From: Lachnospiraceae bacterium
GTDB lineage: Bacteria; Bacillota; Clostridia; Lachnospirales; Lachnospiraceae
Length of the DNA stretch: 12,193 bases
Assembly (NCBI GenBank): GCA_003520105.1
Contig: DOVL01000067.1
Coordinates: 4,417 to 16,609 of the forward strand
Direction: 5' to 3'
Below, one piece after another: positions 1-7,100 of the stretch. Numbering within the stretch: position 1 is the first letter of the stretch; every line of letters starts with the position of its first letter. The notes beneath the pieces were generated by a model. That model was not told where the DNA came from, searched no databases, and saw only the letters and a program-made list of their open reading frames with translations. The position numbers and the translations under genes were made by a program.

Positions 1-1
1 G

Positions 2-130
2 GATACCAAGATCGATGCGATCTTCGGAGCTGGTACGGAGGAAGGCGTGCGGAAGTTCCAGAGCAAAGTCGGAATTGAAGTTGACGGTATGGCTGGTCCT
101 GAGACATTCGAGAAAATCTTTAAGGAATGA
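2..130 (+). CDS. Peptidoglycan-binding-domain protein, C-terminal fragment
   Basis: The first 130 bases encode the last 42 residues of a protein that begins outside the window and stops at TGA 128-130. The peptide has the pattern of a PG_binding_1 repeat: an FGAGTEEGVRKFQ stretch, then VDGMAGPETFEKIF, matching the family's FG..T..AV..FQ...G...DG..GP.T...L. Such domains anchor cell-wall hydrolases, often N-acetylmuramoyl-L-alanine amidases or prophage endolysins, to peptidoglycan. The catalytic part is not visible, so the enzyme class cannot be assigned. The gene may be host or an old phage lysis gene. The following 98 bases hold the promoter of the next gene, and I see no hairpin terminator for this one. 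Confidence 0.8.
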   Translation, partial: DTKIDAIFGAGTEEGVRKFQSKVGIEVDGMAGPETFEKIFKE

Positions 131-164
131 GTGTTATCAGTATCAAAATATTCATAACAATATA

Positions 165-193
165 AGGACTTATGGATGCTGATATGTTATAAT
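165..193 (+). promoter_or_regulatory. Extended -10 promoter of the lipoprotein gene
   Basis: A perfect TATAAT lies at 188-193, preceded by TG one base upstream (185-186), which makes an extended -10 element. The hexamer 17 bp upstream (165-170, AGGACT) keeps only the central GAC of TTGACA, as expected when an extended -10 compensates. Transcription would start near 200, giving a leader of about 30 nt that carries the ribosome binding site at 217-226. Confidence 0.6.
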
Positions 194-228
194 CACATAG
201 CACAAGTTCTTTTATAAAAGGAGGGGTT

Positions 229-975
229 ATGAAGACTTTATTTAAATTTATAGCAGCCATATTTGTAATTAGCCTTCTGGTAGGATCCTGCGGTTCAGAT
301 GATCAAGACACTGCTGAAGAGAAACCAGTGATAACTGAAGAAGAGCAGGTAGAAGAAAAACCAGCAGAAACTGAAGCCGAACAAGTGGAAGAAACGACAG
401 AAGAAATTGCTGTAGAAGAAGCTCGCCCAGCTTATGACACAGTAATATTTGGAAATTATGCTGGTGAAGCACTTGAATGGCGAGTATTGGATAAAAACGA
501 CAGCGCTACTCTTCTGATAACTCAGAATATTATAGACTATAAAGAGTTTAACGAGTCTACGCAAGCTGATGCCACTGACTGGGAGAATAGTACGCTGCGA
601 AATTGGCTGAATGAAGACTTGTATTATAGTGCATTCTCAGATGAGGAAAGAAATGCAATCCAGACAGCTACAGTACAAGACTTTAAAGAAGATCATCAAG
701 CTGGAGAACAAACGCAAGATCATATATTTATATTGTCTGTCGATCAGGCGTTCAGTTATTTTGAAAGCGATGAAGACCGGATTGCACATGCAACGGAATA
801 TGCGAAACAACAGAAAAAATATCCGCAAGATTCTTACTGGTTAATTGATTCTTATAGTAGTGATCTATATAAGTACCTGGTAAGCCCAAAGGGAATTCTT
901 GATAATAAACCTCGTGTAAACGAGAGTGAAGGTATAAGACCTGCGATGTGGGTATCAAACAACGTTTTGAATTAA
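229..975 (+). CDS. Secreted lipoprotein with DUF6273-like domain
   Basis: A 248-aa protein with a strong Shine-Dalgarno (AAAGGAGGGG, 217-226) just before ATG 229. The N-terminus is a lipoprotein signal: basic MKTLFK, a hydrophobic stretch, and lipobox VGSC with lipidated Cys21. Residues 29-66 are a Glu-rich linker built from an imperfect repeat. Residues 68-245 resemble the DUF6273 domain common in Firmicutes surface proteins: VIFGNY then LEWRVLDK near the start, a DWENSTLRNWLN stretch in the middle, and a closing GIRPAMWVS. The domain is carbohydrate-binding-like in character, but its ligand is not known and I do not assign one. The gene is a single transcription unit, with its own promoter and terminator, so it is probably host sequence flanking the recombinase island rather than island cargo. 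Confidence 0.85.
   Translation: MKTLFKFIAAIFVISLLVGSCGSDDQDTAEEKPVITEEEQVEEKPAETEAEQVEETTEEIAVEEARPAYDTVIFGNYAGEALEWRVLDKNDSATLLITQNIIDYKEFNESTQADATDWENSTLRNWLNEDLYYSAFSDEERNAIQTATVQDFKEDHQAGEQTQDHIFILSVDQAFSYFESDEDRIAHATEYAKQQKKYPQDSYWLIDSYSSDLYKYLVSPKGILDNKPRVNESEGIRPAMWVSNNVLN
316..387 (+). repeat. 36-bp imperfect tandem repeat encoding the acidic linker
   Basis: Two in-frame 36-bp units (316-351 and 352-387) encode EEKPVITEEEQV and EEKPAETEAEQV, followed by a decayed partial unit (EETTEE). This is the flexible spacer between the lipid anchor and the globular domain. Repeat units of this kind can change in number by slippage or recombination. Confidence 0.7.
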
Positions 976-986
976 AAAATGCTCAA

Positions 987-1026
987 ACTGCGGATCACCA
1001 AAGGCGGTGATTCGCAGTATTTTTTT
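987..1026 (+). terminator. Rho-independent terminator of the lipoprotein gene
   Basis: A 13-bp stem, left arm 987-999 and right arm 1006-1018, has one G-T wobble and a 6-nt loop, followed by an A and a T run (1020-1026). A short outer pair GCTCAA (981-986) and TTGAGC (1025-1030) flanks it, giving it partly bidirectional character. It starts 11 bp after the TAA stop. Confidence 0.9.
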
Positions 1027-1110
1027 GAGCCTATCACCCAACTTTCGCAATATCAACGGGGGTTTGACTTGCTATTATTTGACATTAGAGATAACATGTG
1101 ACACTACGAC

Positions 1111-1117
1111 GAGGAGG
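1111..1117 (+). promoter_or_regulatory. Ribosome binding site fixing the GTG start of the first recombinase
   Basis: GAGGAGG at 1111-1117 lies 8 bp before GTG 1126. There is no ATG with comparable spacing nearby. The sequence downstream reads straight into the conserved catalytic domain, so the GTG start is well supported. Confidence 0.8.
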
Positions 1118-1125
1118 TAAGGCAC

Positions 1126-2637
1126 GTGGAAGTAACCGTTATAGAGGCAAAGAAAAAGATAAAGGAGCAACTTAAGGTTGCTGCTTATTGCCGCGTATCT
1201 TCTGAGAGCGAGGAGCAGGAATCCTCGATCGAAAACCAGCGAGAATACTACGAGGAGCTTATCCAAAGTAATCCCAACTATGAGTATGCCGGGATTTACT
1301 TTGATCAAGGAATTTCTGGTTTTAAGGAAAAGCGTCCAGGCTTCCAGCAGATGATGAAGGATGCAAGGGCAGGAAAGATAAACCTGATTATTACAAAGTC
1401 CATAACAAGGTTTGCACGAAACACCGATACTATCTTGAAAGCTACGAGAGAGCTGAAGGATTTAGGTATCGGTGTTTTCTTTGAATTGCAGAACATCAAC
1501 ACGCTTACACAAGATGGAGAACTTCTGATGACAGTGTATGCTGCTTTTGCCCAGGGCGAGAGTGATACGTACCGGGAACTTGCTCGCATGTCCAGGCGCC
1601 GGCAGTTTGAGGAAGGTAGGCCGATGTACCGGCTCCATAAAGCTTTAGGGTATCGCAAGGGTGAGAAGGAAGGGACATTTGAGATTGTTCCAGAAGAAGC
1701 AGCCATGATTAAACAAATTTATAAGTGGATCCGGGATGAGTATACGGTGACAACCATCTTAAAAATGGCCAAGGAAGCCGGATTTCATAACCGAGATGGG
1801 AAGGACCTGCGATTTGAACAGATTTACAAGATCGTTCAAAGCGAGATTTATAAGGGCGATTATATCATGCAAAAGCATTTCATCGATGAAGATCGCAGGC
1901 ATCGGATTAACCGCGGCGAGCTGCCTTGCTGGTATATCGAAGACGATCATCCGGCAATTGTCACGAGAAAGCTTTGGGAAGAAGCGAACGCAGTCATAGA
2001 AAAGCGTGCAAAGGAAAAGACGGAACATCTCGATCTTTTGCCTATGACGGTGGAGAATTACCCGTACAAGAATAAGCTGTTCTGCGGATACTGCGGGCAG
2101 AAGCTTTATGCGGTGAAAACGAAATCAGGTGCACAGTATTCCTTCTACTGCCATAAAAGAAACAAAGGAGTTGGTGTCTGCTGTCCTGGAATTACAGTGC
2201 CACAGAAGGTGGTTGAATCCTGGGGAGTCATTACAGAGAACATCTATATCACGATGGATCCGGATAAACCGATCCCAAAACAATACAGCATCACAAAGGA
2301 AAGTACCTGGAAGAAGCGACATAAGAAGAAAGAATACGCAGCAGAAATGAAGCCATACAACAAAGAAAACTACCATTATTATAAGCGGATATTCTGCGAG
2401 AAGTGTGGGTGGCCTCTTTACCGTCAGCGCCGAGACGATGGAAGGGTACAATTCATCTGCGGCGGTAGATCCATCTACCGCAGTGCGTTTTGCAGCGGCA
2501 TTATCGTTCCAGAGAAGGTTATGGACAGGCTTCCGGATAAAGACGGATATTTCATATTAAGAGAGGAGAAGAAAAATGGCGAGAAGCATTACAGTTATTC
2601 CTGCACAAAGGAGAAGCCAGAGAGGAAGAAAAAGTGA
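1126..2637 (+). CDS. Large serine recombinase with two zinc-ribbon motifs
   Basis: A 503-aa site-specific recombinase of the resolvase/invertase superfamily. The N-terminal catalytic domain (about 17-155) has AAYCRVSS with the likely nucleophile Ser25, then FDQGISG and the ITRFARN active-site segment. The Recombinase domain (about 165-290) follows, including KALGYRKG. The C-terminal part has two Cys clusters: C320/C323 with C342 and C352/C353, and C424/C427 with C445 and C456, i.e. two zinc ribbons in tandem. After a final stub containing one more Cys the protein ends in a Lys-rich tail. The long coiled-coil arm typical of phage integrases is not obvious. Its 3' end overlaps the next recombinase gene by 62 bp, so the two are surely co-translated. 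It likely acts in DNA insertion or excision together with its neighbour, in the way CcrA/CcrB do; that partnership is inference. Confidence 0.92.
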   Translation: MEVTVIEAKKKIKEQLKVAAYCRVSSESEEQESSIENQREYYEELIQSNPNYEYAGIYFDQGISGFKEKRPGFQQMMKDARAGKINLIITKSITRFARNTDTILKATRELKDLGIGVFFELQNINTLTQDGELLMTVYAAFAQGESDTYRELARMSRRRQFEEGRPMYRLHKALGYRKGEKEGTFEIVPEEAAMIKQIYKWIRDEYTVTTILKMAKEAGFHNRDGKDLRFEQIYKIVQSEIYKGDYIMQKHFIDEDRRHRINRGELPCWYIEDDHPAIVTRKLWEEANAVIEKRAKEKTEHLDLLPMTVENYPYKNKLFCGYCGQKLYAVKTKSGAQYSFYCHKRNKGVGVCCPGITVPQKVVESWGVITENIYITMDPDKPIPKQYSITKESTWKKRHKKKEYAAEMKPYNKENYHYYKRIFCEKCGWPLYRQRRDDGRVQFICGGRSIYRSAFCSGIIVPEKVMDRLPDKDGYFILREEKKNGEKHYSYSCTKEKPERKKK

Positions 2638-3976
2638 GACGGGAACAAGGAAGATTAGAGTAGCTGCCTATTGCCGCGTTTCCACAGACCAGGAAGAACA
2701 GTTAAATTCTTTTGAAAACCAGGTAGAATACTATACCAAATATATCAATGAAAAGGCGGAGTACCAATTAGTCGATATTTATGCCGATGAAGGTATCAGC
2801 GGTACCAACACAAAAAAGCGTGAAGGGTTTAACCGGATGATCGCGGATTGTGAAGCGGGGAAGATCGACCTGGTGATCACGAAATCTATATCAAGATTTG
2901 CCAGGAATACGCAGGACTGCCTTACCTACTCTCGGAAACTGAAAGGCCTGGGAATCGGGATCATCTTCGAAAAGGAAAACATCAGCACAATGGATGCGAG
3001 CGGTGAGCTGCTTTTCACGATTCTTAGTTCCCTGGCTCAGGAAGAGTCACGGAACATTTCAGAGAACTGCAAATGGGCACTTCGGCACAACTACAAACAG
3101 GGCATTGTTCATGTAAACACAAAAGGATTCATGGGTTACGATGCGGATAAGGATGGAAACCTTATTATTAATCCGGAGCAGGCCAAGATCGTCCGGAGAG
3201 TCTTCCGGGAGTTTGAAGAGGGCTGGACGCCTAACGAGATCGCGAATCACCTCAATGAGGATAAGGTAAAAGGTGTGAAGGGGCGTGTCGCTTGGAACGG
3301 CGCCACAATTCGGGGCATGCTGAGAAATGAGAAGTACCAGGGTGACGCCAGGCTGCAGAAAACCTATACAACAGACTATCTTAGTAAGAAACGAGTGAAG
3401 AATGAGGGCCAGGTCGAACAATACTACGTCGAGAATTCTCATAAGCCTATCATTGCAAGAGACGAGTGGGAGGCGGTCCAGATGGAGCTTGAGAGAAGAG
3501 AAGGTTTTTGTAAAGAAGTAGGGATCGCTCATTTTGGCAATGCCTCTATTAAAAGCGGCTTTACATCAAAACTTGTCTGCGGCATATGCGGGAATGCTTA
3601 TGAAAGAAAATGCTGGTCTAATCGAGGAGAGTTTTTCTGGGCATGTCGAATGAAGCGGCCGGTGAACGGGAAAATCTGTAATGCGGATAATGTAAAAGAC
3701 GAGGTTCTTAGAAAGGCATTTGTCATAGCTTGGAACGCTGTGGTAAAAGACAGAGATTCGCTGCTTCCAACATGGGAGACTATGAAGGAAGCTGGGAATC
3801 CGCTTGAGAAGATGCGGGCCAAGCAGATGATTGATTTGACGGGTCAGGGGTCGCTTGCATGTGAAGTACACGAGCATACCCGAATGGTCTTAGAGAGGAT
3901 TGTGATCAACAGCAAAACGCACTTTACAGTCCGGTTCCTTGATGGGACGTCAAAAGAAGTATGTATAACAGAATAA
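2576..3976 (+). CDS. Large serine recombinase (second of pair)
   Basis: A 466-aa serine recombinase. ATG 2576 is chosen because GAGGAG (2563-2568) sits 7 bp upstream, inside the preceding gene. The catalytic domain has VAAYCRVSTDQ with likely nucleophile Ser36, YADEGISG and ISRFARN; Recombinase domain roughly 185-300 (FMGYDADKDG to the NEKYQG and HKPII segments); one zinc ribbon with C335, C338, C357 and C368 (C346 also nearby). The last 70 residues contain the C-terminal VLERIVINS and VRFLDGTSKEV segment that many clostridial recombinases share. The gene ends at a strong terminator, so the pair is its own transcription unit, separate from the restriction genes. It resembles its upstream neighbour mainly in the catalytic domain (GKINLIITKSITRFARN versus GKIDLVITKSISRFARN), as expected for old paralogues that diverged in DNA-recognition parts. 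Confidence 0.93.
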   Translation: MARSITVIPAQRRSQRGRKSETGTRKIRVAAYCRVSTDQEEQLNSFENQVEYYTKYINEKAEYQLVDIYADEGISGTNTKKREGFNRMIADCEAGKIDLVITKSISRFARNTQDCLTYSRKLKGLGIGIIFEKENISTMDASGELLFTILSSLAQEESRNISENCKWALRHNYKQGIVHVNTKGFMGYDADKDGNLIINPEQAKIVRRVFREFEEGWTPNEIANHLNEDKVKGVKGRVAWNGATIRGMLRNEKYQGDARLQKTYTTDYLSKKRVKNEGQVEQYYVENSHKPIIARDEWEAVQMELERREGFCKEVGIAHFGNASIKSGFTSKLVCGICGNAYERKCWSNRGEFFWACRMKRPVNGKICNADNVKDEVLRKAFVIAWNAVVKDRDSLLPTWETMKEAGNPLEKMRAKQMIDLTGQGSLACEVHEHTRMVLERIVINSKTHFTVRFLDGTSKEVCITE

Positions 3977-3989
3977 AACACAGTTTTTC

Positions 3990-4024
3990 CGGCACCTTTC
4001 TTCGTGAGAGGTGCCGCTTTTTTT
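3990..4024 (+). terminator. Rho-independent terminator after the recombinase pair
   Basis: An 11-bp stem (3990-4000 with 4006-4016, one G-T wobble), a UUCGU loop and a seven-T tail (4018-4024). It starts 13 bp after the TAA of the second recombinase. It insulates the recombinase operon from the restriction operon and also shows that the GTG at 4004, in frame with the next gene, cannot be that gene's start. Confidence 0.92.
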
Positions 4025-4047
4025 ATGTATCTGAATAGAAGTTGTTG

Positions 4048-4053
4048 TATAAT
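4048..4053 (+). promoter_or_regulatory. Candidate -10 element for the restriction operon
   Basis: A perfect TATAAT lies 24 bp after the terminator's T run. The hexamer 17 bp upstream (4025-4030, ATGTAT) is a poor -35 match, so this may be a weak or activator-dependent promoter. It implies transcription from near 4060, upstream of both plausible McrB starts (4082 and 4145). Confidence 0.45.
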
Positions 4054-4131
4054 TATTAAAGCATACTATTTGGTTCAATATATGAAAAGACTCCTACAAC
4101 GTTTTGAGGAAAAATATATTACTTATGATGG

Positions 4132-4137
4132 AAAGGA
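4132..4137 (+). promoter_or_regulatory. Ribosome binding site deciding the McrB start
   Basis: AAAGGA at 4132-4137, 7 bp before ATG 4145. The alternative in-frame ATG at 4082 has no purine-rich site in front of it. This favours 4145. Confidence 0.6.
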
Positions 4138-4144
4138 CAGAAGA

Positions 4145-7100
4145 ATGGCTCAAGGATATGATGTTCAAGCGATCATGAATTTACTGAGGGGTAAATCAGA
4201 GATGAATCCCGATGAGCATGATGGCTGCTATGAATTAATGAGGGAAACGATAGAAGCATATTCTAAACTGAAGGATTTTTCTGTATTGGATTACAAAGAC
4301 CTCAATTTAGTTTATTTGACCACTGTCGGAACCTGGAGACAGGGGATTGAAGCAAAAAAGAATACGATCAAGGAGAGCCATCTTCTTTCAGATGATAAAG
4401 AGTATTTAACTCTGCTGTTAGATGAAATTTGGGAGAAGGCTTCCAGAGGAGAGTACACAAGCAATCAGACTGGTGTCGATGCAGATATTTCTATCGGATT
4501 GTTTGGTACAGGATTCTTTTCTTTTGGAACTATGACTACCTCTCAGCATGTCCAAGATTTTATTCGAATGTGCTGCGATTTACTCCCTATGACAGATGAC
4601 TATGAAATGTATGACAGAGCAGCAAAAGTACTTACAAAATCCTTTCAAGGAATGCGCGCTGCTTCTGCATCCATGGTTTTACATTGCTTACATCCTTATA
4701 CGTTCCCGGTAATGAACGCAAATATGGGGAATAAAAATATTTTCGAGGTATTGGGAGTTAAACTTTACAAGCGAGACAACATTGAGACTTATATTGAAAA
4801 TTGCAGAATAATCAAAGAGTTCAGAGATAGATCGTTTTTATATAAAAATTATCGAATTTTTGACATCGCTGCTTGGCAGATCGAAGATTATGCTAAGGAA
4901 CACGAACATGGTGTTTTTGGGGCTTGGGAAGTTGTTAGTGAGGTAGTAGCAAGAACTGAGTACAATGACTCGCTCATATATGATCATTGTGTTGACATTC
5001 CGAAAGAGATTCTATGGTTCTTTAGAATATCCGGAATTGGTAAGGGGGCAATGCAGAGTCTTGTACTTACGTACCAGGGCATTTCGTATGACGGGTATAT
5101 TAGGAGAGATTTTGAGAATGCGATGCAAATTCGTCTCGGTTGGCGTGATGCACTTGCCGATGAATTTGAAAAAACAATACAGGATGACGCAGAGCATTAT
5201 CTCGTTTTTAAAAGAGTTGAAGATTTTAATTACGAAATTAGCGTTATTGAGTTGCCAAAGGAAGCTTCTACCGAGAGCGATCGAGTTTGGCTGATCGCAT
5301 GGAATCAGAAAAACTGGGATTGGGAGAATTTTTCCGAAGTATGTGAATCTACGAAAAACGGTAAAACGTTTGTGGACAACTGGGCTTGTTCTAATACAAA
5401 GCCGCAAATCGGTGAAGAAGTATTCCTTATTAAACTTGGAGATGAGCCAAGAGGAATTATTGGTCATGGTACCGTAATACGCCCAAGCTATGAGAAGGAA
5501 CATTATAATGCCGCGAAAGCAGCGGAGGGAAAGAAACAGAAGACGATCGACGTAAGATTTGACCGCCTGATCGATTATACTAAGGATAAGTTTATACCCC
5601 AAGATGAATTAAATGCGAAATGTGCGGGGCAGCAATGGAGTCCACAAAGTTCGGGTATTGAAATTAAACCCACAGTATTACCGGGACTGAGAAAATTATG
5701 GGAAGCAGTCACAGCGAATCATAAGATGTACGGCTTTTCTGAGATGGTTTCATACTTAGCAGATTATACTGGAGAGAAATATTCACTTCCAGAAAATGCT
5801 GGTGATCGTGCCGAATATATGGCCGAACTGGGAAGGAGAGGGAAGGATGCTCGTAAAAAGTTTGTAGCATTCATTAAAGATATAGCGGATCAACTTCCAG
5901 GCCTCGAATATGTCTCTTGTTCGAATTGGGTTAATCAGAGGCAAGTCGTCGAACGTTATATTTGGGCGGAGCTTAAGAAGAGAGAATGGAAACAGTATCC
6001 ACAAAGTGTTTCCATTTCCATATCTACACATGATAATGAGGTTCCGGGGGATGGACAGTATATTTCAATTCGTGCGGAGACACGCGATGGAACTAGTAAA
6101 CCGGAAGATTATCGGAAACAGCTTCGCCTAAAGGATTGCGCTCTTCCGCAGGGTATGGTGTATCTGGTTACCTATACGAATGGAGTATACGAGTATTTAG
6201 GAACCGACACAGAGAAGGTAAAACAACTGTGTGAAGATGGCGCGCTTAAGAAAATGCAGATTCTTAAAGCGATAGATGATCTACCGGAGAAAGACGAAGC
6301 TGGAACGATCGCAGGAGAGGTGCTTCAGGCAGCAGAGATAATACAAAAATTATATGAGTATGTTATGAATGAAGACGATGTGCCTGCCCAAGAGGAATGG
6401 TGGCCAAGTCTATCCGAATATGATCCAGGTATAACCGCTGAAGAATATAAGGAATTGTTTACTACAGAAAGCATTGTCAAGAGGACTTGGTTAGAAGCGT
6501 TATACGAGCTCTATAAGATGCCGGGAAGTACTGCATCGTGTAAGCAATTAGGAGTTCAGTATAGTTATTCCCCAGCACATTATATTAGTTATTTTTCATC
6601 AGCAGCGCAAAATATCCAGAAAGAGACCGGAGTTGGGAGCCCCGAAGATGATAAAGATGCGAAGTGCTGGCCGGTCCTTTTCCAGGGGAAATATCTGCAG
6701 GATAAGAGCAAAGGCAGTTATTGCTATAAAATGAGGGAACCGGTAAAAGAAGCGATTGAGATGTTGATGAAAGAGGGCGTTTTTGATGTAAAGGGGAAAA
6801 AAGTTATGACTCCATTTGATCATAATATGATTTTATACGGACCACCTGGTACGGGCAAAACGTACTGTTCTGTCCAATATGCTGTTGCAATCTGCGATGA
6901 GAAAAGCTTATCACAAATTTATTCGTATGCATATAAAGATGTATTAAGAAGGTATAAAGAACTCGAAGAGGAAGGCAGAATTGCATTTACAACATTCCAC
7001 CAGTCTTACGGATACGAGGAATTTATAGAAGGTATAAAGCCAAAGCTGGACTCAGAAAGTGACTCTATCGGATATACGATAGAGGATGGTGTGTTCAAAA

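Noticed and set aside
2576..2637. Frameshift splitting one recombinase into two.
   Set aside because: Each protein has its own complete catalytic domain, Recombinase domain and zinc ribbon, and the second has a good ribosome binding site. This is a true overlap of two genes.
4004..4144. GTG at 4004 as the McrB start (1443 aa protein).
   Set aside because: This GTG lies in the loop and right arm of the recombinase terminator and upstream of the candidate -10 element. ATG 4145 with AAAGGA upstream is better supported.
5012..5602. A 196-codon minus-strand open frame inside mcrB.
   Set aside because: Its protein shows no recognisable motif and it lies wholly opposite a clear coding region; it is a shadow. 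The same holds for the other antisense frames, e.g. 3059-3532 and 7591-7986.
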